Positions 26,272 through 36,800 of a stretch of DNA of 64,000 bases are shown here, one piece after another. The notes below the pieces were generated by a model. It saw nothing but the letters and a program-made list of their open reading frames with translations. It made no database searches and was not told where the DNA came from. A program made the translations under genes and the position numbers. Position 1 is the stretch's first letter, and every line of letters starts with the position of its first letter. This DNA is from JAVXGM01 sp036657395 (GTDB lineage Bacteria; Bacillota; Clostridia; Peptostreptococcales; Anaerovoracaceae). The DNA lies in the NCBI GenBank assembly GCA_036657395.1, contig JAVXGM010000006.1, positions 1-64,000 of the forward strand. The letters are read 5' to 3'.

Positions 26272-27714
26272 ATGTCATTACTTTTAATTAAAGATACGGT
26301 TCAGCAGGTTGCTAAGGCTATTACGGCAGCATTGGAGCTGGAGACAGAGATTGTGGATGAACATTTGTGCATTATTGGAGGTACAGGCAGATACCTTGAG
26401 AAGATTGGTTTGTATGAGGAAGAGGGAGATGTGGACTCACAGTGGGCTTACGCCAGATGTTTGAAAAATGGGGAGGAATACATTACCTTTGCGCCTCAAA
26501 GCGATGCGTTTTATAATGCAAAAGAGAATGAAAAAGCGGAGATTTGCTGCCCGGTCAAGATAGACAATAGTACGGTGGGGCTCATTGGGCTCATTGCTTT
26601 TAATCAGGAACAGCGAAGCAGAATGATTGAAAAAACGACAGAATTCATAAGTTTTCTTAGGATTATGGCAGAGCTCATAGCAGGTAAACTTGTACTTTCT
26701 CAGAACAATATGCATTTGCAGAACACCATTTCTTCCATATTATCTTCCCACACCGACTCAACTTCCTTTGAAAACATGATTAGTAGAAGTGAGGCTATGG
26801 AAAAAGTGAAGAAGAGGGCACTGCAGGTGTCCCAAAGTAATTCTACGGTTTTGATCACAGGGGAAAGTGGCACGGGCAAGGATTTATTGGCTCGGTCCAT
26901 TCATAAGGAAAGTCCAAGAGGTGATCACCCGTTTATTTCGATTAACTGTGGAGCTATTCCAGAGATGTTGTTGGAAAGTGAGCTGTTCGGCTATGAGAGA
27001 GGTGCTTTTACCGGGGCAGAAAAAACCGGTAAGATTGGTAAGTTCAAGTTGGCTGATGGTGGGACGATTTTTCTAGATGAAGTGGGAGACATGCCACTGC
27101 ATTTACAGGTGAAATTGTTAACAGCATTGCAGAATCGACAGATTGACCCTGTGGGAAGTACTAGCGCAGTGGACGTGGACGTAAGGGTTATTGCGGCTAC
27201 AAACAAAAATCTGGAGGAACTTATTCAGAAAAAACAGTTTAGAGAGGATTTATATTTTAGATTAAATGTGATTCCTATCTACATTCCACCTCTTCGTCAG
27301 CGGTCAGAAGACATTGAGCTGCTTGTGAATTTTGCATTAGACAAGTTCAGTAAAATAATGAACAAACCGATTGTTTCAATTGAGGTTGACGCCATGAAGG
27401 CGCTACTTTCCTATGATTGGCCGGGAAATGTGCGGGAAATTGAGAATGTAATTGAATATGCTATTAACATGGAGGAAGGGATATCCATTGAAAAATCTAG
27501 CCTCCCGGATAATGTTATTTTTAGCAGGCATATTGGGTTTACTGGGGAAGGAAGTTTGAGAGATCGCCTGAATGCGGCAGAAGGAGTGATTTTAGAAAAC
27601 TGTCTGAAGGAGAGAGGAACTTCGTTGAAAGCTAAACGGGATATAGCAAAGATGCTAGATGTTAGCGAATCTACGCTGTATCGAAAGTTGAGAAAAGTTT
27701 CTCTGTTGGAATGA
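26272..27714 (+). CDS. Sigma-54-dependent transcriptional activator (GAF-like/AAA+/HTH)
   Basis: From ATG 26272 (AAAGGAG seven bases upstream; an ATG at 26242 lacks one) the product is 480 residues. The N-terminal GAF-like sensor is about residues 1-150. The AAA+ domain has Walker A GESGTGKD near 197 and the sigma-54 contact loop GAFTGAE near 244, then Walker B GTIFLDEVGDMP and an arginine finger region. A Fis-type helix-turn-helix (AKMLDVSESTLYRKLRK) ends the protein. It is divergent from the aminotransferase, whose promoter has a -24/-12 box, so it is probably its direct activator. The signal is unknown, perhaps the transaminase substrate. Confidence 0.93.
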   Translation: MSLLLIKDTVQQVAKAITAALELETEIVDEHLCIIGGTGRYLEKIGLYEEEGDVDSQWAYARCLKNGEEYITFAPQSDAFYNAKENEKAEICCPVKIDNSTVGLIGLIAFNQEQRSRMIEKTTEFISFLRIMAELIAGKLVLSQNNMHLQNTISSILSSHTDSTSFENMISRSEAMEKVKKRALQVSQSNSTVLITGESGTGKDLLARSIHKESPRGDHPFISINCGAIPEMLLESELFGYERGAFTGAEKTGKIGKFKLADGGTIFLDEVGDMPLHLQVKLLTALQNRQIDPVGSTSAVDVDVRVIAATNKNLEELIQKKQFREDLYFRLNVIPIYIPPLRQRSEDIELLVNFALDKFSKIMNKPIVSIEVDAMKALLSYDWPGNVREIENVIEYAINMEEGISIEKSSLPDNVIFSRHIGFTGEGSLRDRLNAAEGVILENCLKERGTSLKAKRDIAKMLDVSESTLYRKLRKVSLLE

Positions 27715-27904
27715 GTGCAGGGTTAGAAGATAGAGAGTCATGTGACCCCAGAGTGATTTTTGGGTGGATTTTTTTCAAAGTTTTGATGGCGGAATGCATA
27801 TTTATATAGTAAAATAAGTAATAGTTTTGTTGACAATTGATATGTTGGAAGGGAAAGAATTTCAACATCTAAAAAATAGTATAAAGAAGAATAGGAGTAA
27901 TAAT

Positions 27905-28891
27905 ATGAGTATTAGAATTGGTATTTTAGGTTATGGAAATTTAGGAAAAGGTATTGAATGTGCTATTCAGCAAAATTCAGATTTACAGTTGGTGGCAGTG
28001 TTCACACGCCGTGCACCAGAATCTGTCAAAATTCATAATGAAAATGTTCCGGTTTACCACGTAGATCGGATTGAAAAAATGAAAGATGAAATAGATGTAT
28101 TAATTCTTTGTGGTGGCAGCGCTACAGATCTTCCAGAACAGACACCCCATTATGCAAAATGGTTTAATGTTGTGGACAGCTTTGACACCCACGCAAAGAT
28201 TCCTGCTCATTATGATGAAGTAGATGCAGTGGCAAAGGATAGCGGTAAAGTGGCCATTATATCAGCAGGTTGGGATCCGGGAATGTTCTCTTTGAATCGT
28301 TTGTTTGCAAGTGCAATTCTGCCTGAGGGAGATTCATATACGTTCTGGGGTAAAGGCGTCAGCCAAGGCCACTCCGATGCGATTCGCCGTCTTGAGGGCG
28401 TGAAAGATGCTCGTCAATACACGATTCCGGTAGAAAGTGCACTGGAGGCAGTCAGAGCAGGGACTCACCCCGAATTAACCACTCGTCAGAAGCATACAAG
28501 AGAGTGCTATGTTGTGGCTGAAGACGGAGCTGATAAAGTATGTATTGAAGAAAAAATCGTAACAATGCCTAATTATTTTGCAGAATACGATACAACGGTT
28601 CACTTTATAAGTGAAGAGGAAATGAAAGAAGAGCACAGCGGGATTCCACACGGTGGCTTTGTAATTCACAGTGGTAAGACTGGCTGGGAACGTGACAATA
28701 ACCACGTAATTGAGTACAGCCTGAAACTGGAATCTAATCCGGAATTCACATCTTCGGTAATTGTGGCCTACGCTAGAGCAGCCTATCGAATGCATCAGGA
28801 AGGGCAAAGTGGCTGCAAAACAGTATTTGACGTCGCACCGGCTTATCTTTCGGCAAAGAGTCCAGAGGAACTGCGAACTGTACTTTTATAA
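27905..28891 (+). CDS. ddh: meso-Diaminopimelate D-dehydrogenase
   Basis: A 328-residue NADPH-dependent enzyme that interconverts meso-diaminopimelate with L-tetrahydrodipicolinate, a one-step route to the lysine and peptidoglycan precursor. The Rossmann motif is GILGYGNLGKGI at residues 5-16. Family motifs follow: TRRAPESV, CGGSATDLPEQ, SAGWDPGMFS, GKGVSQGHSDAIRR and the C-terminal DVAPAYLSAKSPEELR. ATG 27905 is chosen over 27827 because AGGAG lies seven bases upstream and it gives the family N-terminus. Length is typical. Confidence 0.95.
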   Translation: MSIRIGILGYGNLGKGIECAIQQNSDLQLVAVFTRRAPESVKIHNENVPVYHVDRIEKMKDEIDVLILCGGSATDLPEQTPHYAKWFNVVDSFDTHAKIPAHYDEVDAVAKDSGKVAIISAGWDPGMFSLNRLFASAILPEGDSYTFWGKGVSQGHSDAIRRLEGVKDARQYTIPVESALEAVRAGTHPELTTRQKHTRECYVVAEDGADKVCIEEKIVTMPNYFAEYDTTVHFISEEEMKEEHSGIPHGGFVIHSGKTGWERDNNHVIEYSLKLESNPEFTSSVIVAYARAAYRMHQEGQSGCKTVFDVAPAYLSAKSPEELRTVLL

Positions 28892-28987
28892 AATGCAAAT
28901 GTCATCTTTAATGGACTTTAGATAGAAACAATTGATTGCATGGTATATTGCAAAGATTTTGACACAAATAAATATAGATATACCAGT

Positions 28988-29026
28988 GGCACCTACCAGA
29001 ATTGGCAGGTGCCTTTTGATTGTTTT
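28988..29026 (+). terminator. Rho-independent terminator after ddh
   Basis: GGCACCT (28988-28994) pairs with AGGTGCC (29007-29013), followed by TTTTGATTGTTTTT. Confidence 0.8.
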
Positions 29027-29180
29027 TCTCAACAAATGTGTTATAATTATTTAATTAAATCATTACAGAAAATTCCAAGACATGGCTATTATTTTGGCAG
29101 ATGTATATGATACTATAATATAAGCGTTTGTTAGACTTTATCATATTAATTTAATAATCAATAAAGCAGAGGAGATTAAA

Positions 29181-30506
29181 ATGAAAAAAGAAGGCAACTT
29201 AGGGTTAATTGAAAAAAATTGTGTTCATGTTGCTCGGGCTTTATCAAAACCATTTGTAAGCATAGTTGAACTAAATTTATTAACAGGAGAAGCAATTACC
29301 TTAAAATCTTCCGATAGTGAAGTTGTGATGAAAAAAATGCCTTGGGAAATGCTTTTATTACGCTATGTAAATAGGCGGGCTTCTAATGAGGATCGTGAGA
29401 TTATTATGAGTGAGTTTTCGTTTGAGCGACTTAAATCACATTTTAAAAGTGGACAAAAAAGTAAATCAATAGAAGTGCGGTGTGGTAATAGTAGGGAGTT
29501 TGAATGGATGGAACTTTCCGCAGTGGTAGTTCCATCAGATGATAAAAAGATTATTATTACAACGGAAAATATTAACGAAGAGCGATTATTAAAAAGTATC
29601 GTTGATCAATTTGTTTATTCAAACTGTGATTATTTTGTACTTCTTGATACAAAAAACAATTCATATGTCCGCTTGATGGGAAACGATAATGGAACGAATA
29701 TTCCTCCAGCTTCAAGCCAGAATTATTCCTCCGTGTTAGTAGAGTATAATAAGAAGTATGTTATGTCATATGATGTAAAAAGGGTTACAAAAGAATTGGA
29801 GATACCTCAAATCGTAAAATCCCTTGATGACCAAGACGAATACTTCTTTTACTTTGATGGTTGTCCAGAAAAAGGCATAGTTAGACGTAAACGGATTCAA
29901 ATGGCATATCAAGATAGGTTAAAAGGATTGGTCTTGTTTACAAGGACAGATGTTACTGAGGTCTACAGGAAAGAACGAGAGAGGAACGAACAGTTAGTTG
30001 CAGCACTTATAAAAGCTCAAACTGATTCTCTCACAGGCCTTTACAATCAAGCGGCTACCGCTGATATAATAAATGAAAAATTAATCGATGATAATTGTTC
30101 CATGGGAGCTTTTTTATTTATTGACGTAGATAACTTTAAAATGGTAAACGATTCGTTAGGGCACTTGAAGGGTGATTACTTACTTGAGCTTGTAGCCAAT
30201 TTATTAAAAGCACTAATTGGAGATTGTGGCGTTATTGGACGAATTGGTGGTGATGAATTTTTAATATTCTGGTTTGGTGAATTTTCCATAGATGACATCA
30301 AATACTATGCGCAAAAAATTTGTGAAATATTTTCAAACATTGAAGATGGTGAAATTCAGCATATTTCCCTTTCTTGCAGTGTTGGCATCTCACTTTACCC
30401 TCAAGATGGCAAGGATTACGACACCTTAGTACATAAGGCAGATAATGCATTATACGACTCAAAACGACAAGGTAAAAATAAATATTCTTTTTATAAAAGG
30501 ATTTGA
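29181..30506 (+). CDS. Cytoplasmic PAS-GGDEF diguanylate cyclase
   Basis: A 441-residue protein with no membrane helix. Two PAS-like regions (about 15-145 and 155-275) precede a GGDEF domain with an intact GGDEF motif near residue 356 and FIDVDNFKMVNDSLGHLKGD. It should make cyclic-di-GMP. AGAGGAG precedes the ATG and TATAAT occurs at 29114-29119. Forty-seven bases after its stop begins a lipoprotein gene of the binding-protein class in the same direction, so the two probably form a unit like the pair at 18369-22041, though here the cyclase itself is cytoplasmic. Confidence 0.88.
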   Translation: MKKEGNLGLIEKNCVHVARALSKPFVSIVELNLLTGEAITLKSSDSEVVMKKMPWEMLLLRYVNRRASNEDREIIMSEFSFERLKSHFKSGQKSKSIEVRCGNSREFEWMELSAVVVPSDDKKIIITTENINEERLLKSIVDQFVYSNCDYFVLLDTKNNSYVRLMGNDNGTNIPPASSQNYSSVLVEYNKKYVMSYDVKRVTKELEIPQIVKSLDDQDEYFFYFDGCPEKGIVRRKRIQMAYQDRLKGLVLFTRTDVTEVYRKERERNEQLVAALIKAQTDSLTGLYNQAATADIINEKLIDDNCSMGAFLFIDVDNFKMVNDSLGHLKGDYLLELVANLLKALIGDCGVIGRIGGDEFLIFWFGEFSIDDIKYYAQKICEIFSNIEDGEIQHISLSCSVGISLYPQDGKDYDTLVHKADNALYDSKRQGKNKYSFYKRI

Positions 30507-30553
30507 AAAGATTGCCTTTGGTCAACATGCCTAAGAGGAAGTGGAGGAATAAT

Positions 30554-32440
30554 ATGAAAAAGATAATTTGCCTTGTCGTTGTAGTTGTTTTGCTTATGAC
30601 ACTAGTGGCATGTCAGCCAGGAAATTTTGCACAACTGGATCAATCGAAAGATATTGTGACACAGAAAGTCATACCAGAAGGGAAAACTCCAATTACTGTA
30701 CTTGTAAAATATGCTTTTACAATCAATGATTTTGAAAAAATTGTAGAAAAAAAATTCCCCGATATTGATATTGTTCAAGTTGGAAATTACACTAGTAATA
30801 TGGGTACTGCCGAATATAACAGGCGACTTAAGCATAGAGATTTAACTGATATTGTGATGACATGGCCATTAGAGGTGGGCGAGGAATATTGGGAGGATAA
30901 CCTTCTTGACCTTTCGACCCTTCCGGTTACTAGTGATTATAATGTGTCCATGTTAAATAACAATGCTCGAGATGGAAAGCTATACTACTTACCTGGTCCG
31001 GCACAGATTCGAGGAATTGTATACAACAAGACTCTATTCAAGGAAAAAGGGTGGAGTGTTCCCACAAGTTTTAAAGAGTTTACGGAACTTTGCCAAAAAA
31101 TAGAAGAGAGTGGAATCCGATCGATTCAGCTCGGATTTGGAAATCCAGAGGTATTGGAAACCGCATTCACAGGTTATAGTTATTACAGCTGTTTTAGCAA
31201 ACCGTCTGATGCTCAAAAACTTGCCAATTATAATGAAGGCAAGGGGAGTTTTGGCGACCAATACGGGCCGGCATTTGATACCTTTCAAAAAATGATTGAT
31301 TTAAACATTTGGAAAAAAAGTGATTTGGACATATATTATCAGGATCGAGAGAAGATGCTATTCACAAGACAGTGTGCCATGGTAGAAGATTCTGTGCTGA
31401 TGGCAAGAATGGGTGAGATTCAAACCGGTTCTAAGGATGAATTTGCATTGATGCCGTTTTTAAACCCTGGGAAGGATAATGACTGGGTTAGACAATATAT
31501 GGTCTGCTATATTGGGTTAAACAAAGCCTTAGGGGAGGCTGAAAATAAAGAAAAATATGATTTAGTTATGAAAGTACTAGACTTTATAAGCACACCTGAA
31601 GGACAAGAAGCACTGTCCTCGGACACAGGTGGAATGCTCTCAAGTCTTAATGATACATCGCTGCCAAATGTTCCTGAAATCAACGATTTGCTTCATGCTA
31701 TGGAAGCTGGTCGTTCTGTAGTGTTTCCCACATTTAAAAATGTACAGAAATCATTACGAAAAGGGCTAGCTGGAATGGTTAGCGGCGAGATGACTAAAGA
31801 AGATGTTATTGCCATGGTAGATAAAGAAAATGCTTCTCCTAAAGTTTCTGATCCACTTCCTATATTAGGTAAAGCTACCCAGGATTTTTCCCTTATTGAA
31901 ACAGGCAATTTTATTACTGATATCATGAGAGATACAAGTGGAGCAGAAATTGCCCTATTTCTGGATAACGGGAAAGATGGAAAATATAATGGTAAGGGAG
32001 TAAGCGCCCGCATTTATAAAGGAGAGTTAACTTCGGAGGATATTGCTTGCATTCTTCCTGACTTAAAACATGGTGAAAAAGGAGTACTCCAAAAAATCAA
32101 TATGACAGGGGGGCAGCTCATCAATACACTGGAACATTCAGTCAAGGTAGACAATAATATAGGTGGTTGGTTTTACTATTTTTCCGGATTGCGTATCCAA
32201 TATGCTCCTGCTGCAAAACCAGGCGATCGTATATATAAGATTACTGATTCCAATGGTGCAAAGATAGAACCGAAAAAAGTTTATACAATTGCAATTATGG
32301 ATGGGAGCGTCCCTGAAAAATCCATAAAGTCTCTTGAAGAAACTGGAATTAAATTAGATAGCATGCTTGCAAATGCTATTAAAGATAAGAAAAAAATATC
32401 CCCTAGTGGTGATGATCGATTTGTTGTGCGCCAGCCATAA
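30554..32440 (+). CDS. Substrate-binding lipoprotein fused to a 5'-nucleotidase C-terminal-like domain
   Basis: ATG 30554 behind GGAGGAAT is preferred over 30503; the product is 628 residues. A lipoprotein signal ends in TLVAC near residue 20. Residues about 40-430 are a family 1-type solute-binding fold (YYLPGPAQIRGIVYNKTLF, then MKVLDFISTPEGQEAL). Residues about 455-625 resemble the substrate-binding C-terminal domain of secreted 5'-nucleotidases (GNFITDIMRD, IYKGELTSEDI, GGQLINTLEHS, PKKVYTIAIMDG). The metallophosphatase domain that normally precedes this is absent. No ABC permease is adjacent. A nucleoside or nucleotide sensor is plausible, but unproven. Confidence 0.8.
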   Translation: MKKIICLVVVVVLLMTLVACQPGNFAQLDQSKDIVTQKVIPEGKTPITVLVKYAFTINDFEKIVEKKFPDIDIVQVGNYTSNMGTAEYNRRLKHRDLTDIVMTWPLEVGEEYWEDNLLDLSTLPVTSDYNVSMLNNNARDGKLYYLPGPAQIRGIVYNKTLFKEKGWSVPTSFKEFTELCQKIEESGIRSIQLGFGNPEVLETAFTGYSYYSCFSKPSDAQKLANYNEGKGSFGDQYGPAFDTFQKMIDLNIWKKSDLDIYYQDREKMLFTRQCAMVEDSVLMARMGEIQTGSKDEFALMPFLNPGKDNDWVRQYMVCYIGLNKALGEAENKEKYDLVMKVLDFISTPEGQEALSSDTGGMLSSLNDTSLPNVPEINDLLHAMEAGRSVVFPTFKNVQKSLRKGLAGMVSGEMTKEDVIAMVDKENASPKVSDPLPILGKATQDFSLIETGNFITDIMRDTSGAEIALFLDNGKDGKYNGKGVSARIYKGELTSEDIACILPDLKHGEKGVLQKINMTGGQLINTLEHSVKVDNNIGGWFYYFSGLRIQYAPAAKPGDRIYKITDSNGAKIEPKKVYTIAIMDGSVPEKSIKSLEETGIKLDSMLANAIKDKKKISPSGDDRFVVRQP

Positions 32441-32467
32441 CAGAAAATCATAAAGAATTGGCACGAA

Positions 32468-32496
32468 TTGATTTTGATCTTTTTTTGTGTTAATAT
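32468..32496 (+). promoter_or_regulatory. Promoter of the EFR1-macro-GGDEF/EAL unit
   Basis: TTGATT (32468-32473) and TAATAT (32491-32496) are 17 bases apart, 80 bases before the EFR1-type gene. Confidence 0.55.
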
Positions 32497-32576
32497 TAAA
32501 CAGGGAAAAACTAGAGATAGACTGGGAAACAGCAGATAGATCCCTTTAAATATAACGCATTCTAGGAGGAGAGAAA

Positions 32577-33353
32577 ATGAGACAAATAACAGCAATGTAT
32601 TTCAGCCCAACAGGCACTAGTCGAAAAGCTACGACAGTTATTGCAGCTAGTATTGGCAAAGAAACGGGATATAAAGTAACCACCTTGGACTTGACAAAGC
32701 CAGCACCACGAACTAAAGAATATACATTTGGTGAGGATGACATTTTGGTACTAGGATATCCAGTGTATGCTGGAAGAGTTCCAAATGTTTTACAGGACGT
32801 GTTTAAAAAGATTAAGGGTAGTCGTACCCAAGCAGTGATTGTAGCAGTTTATGGTAATAGAGCTTATGAAGATGCAGTGCTAGAAGCCAAAGATATTCTT
32901 ACAGACGGTGGGTTTGTAGTGGTTGGAGCAGGAGCCTTCATCGGAGAACATTCTTACTCAAAGAAAGTAGCAACAGGACGGCCTGATGAGAGGGATATTG
33001 AAATTTGCAATGACTTTGGGAAAAAAATATCAGCAAAATTAGCAAATAAAGACTTTGGAGAGTTTCATATAAATGGGAATCGCCCATATAAAGATCCAAT
33101 GCCAAATATGCCTTTTAAACCTAAGACAACAGAAGCGTGCACCGACTGTGGAGTATGTACTGAAATATGCCCAATGCAGGTAATTAGTAAAGAAGATCCT
33201 CAGGTAGTAAATGATGGTTGTATTCTTTGCAGCGCCTGTGTGAAAGGCTGCCCAGTGGAAGCAAAATATATTGATGCAGAGCCTTTAAACAAAATAAAAG
33301 CGATGCTTGAAGCCAATTGTGGGAAAAGAAAAGAGGTGGAGCTATTTCTATAA
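32577..33353 (+). CDS. EFR1-family flavodoxin-ferredoxin protein
   Basis: A 258-residue two-part redox protein. Residues 1-150 are a flavodoxin-like domain with the FMN phosphate loop FSPTGTSRKAT near 9-19 and the YPVYAGRVP loop near 61. Residues 180-235 hold two [4Fe-4S] motifs, CTDCGVCTEICP and CILCSACVKGCP. This is the EFR1 class of ferredoxins of unknown partner. GGAGGAG precedes the ATG. The stop overlaps the beginning of the macro-domain gene. Confidence 0.9.
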   Translation: MRQITAMYFSPTGTSRKATTVIAASIGKETGYKVTTLDLTKPAPRTKEYTFGEDDILVLGYPVYAGRVPNVLQDVFKKIKGSRTQAVIVAVYGNRAYEDAVLEAKDILTDGGFVVVGAGAFIGEHSYSKKVATGRPDERDIEICNDFGKKISAKLANKDFGEFHINGNRPYKDPMPNMPFKPKTTEACTDCGVCTEICPMQVISKEDPQVVNDGCILCSACVKGCPVEAKYIDAEPLNKIKAMLEANCGKRKEVELFL

Positions 33354-33847
33354 CTGTTTACCAAGGGGATATCACCCAGTTAGACTGTGACTGTATTGTA
33401 AACGCAGCAAATAAAACATTGCTCGGAGGCAGAGGTGTAGATGGAGCAATCCATCGGGAGGCTGGTCCTAAGCTAGTGAAAGAATGTCGTACTTTATATG
33501 GATGTAATACAGGAGAGGCTAAAATCACAAAAGGATACAACCTAAAGGCAAGATATGTTATCCATACGGTTGGACCTATTTATTCTGCTACAGAGGAAGA
33601 TAAAATCATGCTAGGAAGCTGTTATTGGAATTCATTAAACCTTGCAAAAGAACATGATATTCATACCATAGCTTTCCCAGGGATTTCAACAGGCGTGTAT
33701 GGATATCCTATAGTAGAGGCTGTACCAATAGCCATCTCTACCATAACTAGATGGATAGATGACAATAAGGATTATGCCATGGACGTTGTCCTGTCATGTT
33801 TTAACCAAAAAACATACGATACGTTCCAAGATTTGCTTGAAGGTTGA
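33317..33847 (+). CDS. Macro-domain protein, probable O-acetyl-ADP-ribose deacetylase
   Basis: A single macro domain of the MacroD/YmdB kind: YQGDITQLDCDCIVNAANK, the GRGVDGAIHREAGP loop that holds the catalytic Asn/Asp region, and FPGISTGVYGYP for the diphosphate. It should bind ADP-ribose and hydrolyse O-acetyl-ADP-ribose or ADP-ribosyl carboxylates. The start is odd: the only standard codon is TTG 33317, which lies upstream of a good AGAGGTGG (33332-33339). That ribosome site points instead at ATT 33344 (or ATA 33350), where family alignment begins. The gene overlaps the EFR1 stop, so translation is coupled. Confidence 0.88.
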   Translation: MWEKKRGGAISITVYQGDITQLDCDCIVNAANKTLLGGRGVDGAIHREAGPKLVKECRTLYGCNTGEAKITKGYNLKARYVIHTVGPIYSATEEDKIMLGSCYWNSLNLAKEHDIHTIAFPGISTGVYGYPIVEAVPIAISTITRWIDDNKDYAMDVVLSCFNQKTYDTFQDLLEG

Positions 33848-33877
33848 AAGCTAAAATAAGAAAAAGGAGACATCATA

Positions 33878-36800
33878 ATGAGCAAGGATAAAGCATTACT
33901 GTTATCATTAAAAATATTGCTTGAAACCACGCAGGATTTAGTATATGTGAAGGATTTATCCTTTCGTTATATAGCTGTATCTACAAGCTTTATGAAGCTG
34001 GCAGGTGTTACAGAGATGGATGATGTAATAGGGAAGACAGATTTTGATTTATTTGATAATGAAATGGCTCAACAATATAGAGAGGATGACCGACGGATAC
34101 TAGAGACAGGAGAGAATATGCTCAATTATATTGAGCAGCTACCCAGAAATGGAGAGACTGAAAGGTGTTCTCGTTCGTCTAAATATATCATCCGTGATAA
34201 GGATGAACAGGCGGTTGGTTTATATGGCATAGGATGTGACGTTACTAAGCAGGTTGAGCTAGAGCGTGAACGTGAGCATCTTGAATCTACAAGAGACGAG
34301 TATCGTATTGCCATGGAGCAGAGCAATATTATTCTTGCAAGTTATGATATTAAGACAAAAAAATTCTATCAATCCGAGGGAGCGATTCTTGAAAATGGAT
34401 TAGAAGAGAGTATAGAAGACTTTCCGGAAAGCGTAATTGCACAGGGCCGTGTAGCACCTGGAAGCATAAAAGAATTTACACAATTTTATGAAGATATGCG
34501 TAGTGGAAGTCCAAAGGGCGGCGGAAGATATCAACTTAGAGACAGAGATGACTCTCTAAATTGGTATACATCAGAATACACTATGAGATATGATGTTGAT
34601 GGTAAACCATCACATACAATTATTACATACGTCAATATTACACAAGAATATGCTAGAGAAAGAGCTCATTTGGCTTTAAAGAGAACCAACAATACGGATG
34701 AGCGTAAGGTGATGCTTATTGCAGATGCTTCCACTGCAAATCGTCAAGCATTGACTGAAATCTTTAGCAGTGAATATGAACTGGTGATGGTAGAGGACGG
34801 GAGTGCTGTAATTGAAGCACTTTCCACAAACCACTCCATATCAATATTATTATTAGATATGATATTGCCAGGAAAAACAGGTATTGAAATATTACGGGAA
34901 ATGCGTGTAAATGAAAAGGTGGCGGATATTCCTGTAGTAGCGATAGCAAGTCAGGAAAAAATAGAATATGCAATTTCGGCACTGTCACTTGGTGCTATGG
35001 AATACTTAATTACGCCATTTGATCCTGAAATGTCTCGTATTTGCATATCATCTGCAGTTCAGAAACATGAGTCCATTGGACTCCGTTTTGATAATATCAT
35101 TTTGAATTCACAAAAGGCAGAAAATCAGAGACACCAAAAAGAGCTTCGTTGGGTAGCCGAGCATGACGTTCTCACAAAAGTGTATAATCGAGACACCTTT
35201 ATGAAAAAAGCGGGAGAAATGATTGCCCTTAAACCGGCTAGTTATTATATGCTTTCCGTGTTTGATATAGATAACTTTAAGGGAATAAATAACCAATATG
35301 GATCTGAACAAGGAGACTCCATCTTGGTGAATATTGCAGAAAGTATAAATAGCGACATGGAAATTGCAAACGGAATAGGTGGGCGTATATCTGCTGACAT
35401 TTTTGCATACTTGCATCCTACTGATGCTAAACCTAAAACCAATCCTATACAAAGGTTGAAATTAACATCTACAGAGGAAGGGTGGCCACTGATAGTTTCA
35501 TATAGTCTGGGTCAAATTATAATTGATGATCCGACACAGTCTATTAACACTATTTACGACAGAGCCTGCATTGCAAAACAGTCGGTAAAAGGAAAGTATG
35601 ATACTCATATTGCAATGTTCGATGAGAAAATGCTTGAGAAAGTTAATCGGGAACAAGGAATTGTAGCTGATATGGAAAAAGCTCTTGAAACTTCTCAGTT
35701 TGAAATGTATCTTCAACCTCAGTACAATCATTCTAGTGGATCACTTGTGGGGGCAGAGGCTCTTGTCCGTTGGAATCATCCACACCGGGGAGTGATTCCT
35801 CCTAATGTATTTATCCCAATATTTGAAAAAAATGGGTTTATATTTCCTATGGATAAGTGTGTGTGGGAGCAAGCGTGTGCCCTTTTACGGAAATGGATTG
35901 ATAACGGGATAGAGCCTGTTCCTATTTCTGTTAACGTATCTAGGTATGATTTATTGCACCAGGATTTTTTTGACGCAATAACTGGGCTAGTGAAAAAATA
36001 TCAACTAGAAAAAAGGCTTCTTTCCATAGAAATTACAGAATCTGCCTTTTCTTCTGCTCCAAAACAGATAATAAGCCAGGTGAATAGGCTTAAAGAATAT
36101 GGGTTCACTATTGAAATTGATGATTTTGGAAGCGGATATTCATCCCTTAATACCCTTAAAGATGTTGATACCGATACTATTAAGCTAGATATGAGATTTC
36201 TTGAAGAGAAAAATAGTGCCCAAAGAGGTGCTAGCATTATAAATTCTATTGTTCGTATGGCGGAACTTTTAAATATATCGGTTATTGCAGAAGGCGTGGA
36301 AACCTTAGAACAGGCGGATTTCCTTAAAAGTGTTGGATGCGAGTACGTTCAAGGATATCTGTATGCTAAGCCTATGAGGCATGAGGATTTTGAATCTTTG
36401 ATAGAGCGTTGTGATTTGGAAAAATACATAGAAAAACCAAAGATTATTTCCACTCTGGATTTTGATGCTTTTTATAATTCGACTTCACCAAGGGCATCAC
36501 ATCAGGCAGAAGATATATTGGATTCAATTTTTACAGGTATTGTTATTATAAAGATGCCTTCTGTTGATCGTGCACTTAACATATATGCAAATCGTAAACA
36601 ATATGAGATGCTTAAGGCAGATTACAAAACAAAAAATGCTCTTACCTTTGGACCGGGAAAAGCTTTATTGGAAGATAAATATTTGGAGGATGCTTTTCAA
36701 GCCATTCATCCTGAAGATTTACAGAGGGTAAAGGAAAAATATGCTAGCGGATTTGATATGAATTATTTTAGAGTTGAGGATTATCGACTAAGGTGTGAAG

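Noticed and set aside
35108..35452. Minus-strand frames within the composite cyclase gene
   Set aside because: Antisense shadows of the degenerate GGDEF domain, without ribosome sites or recognisable products.
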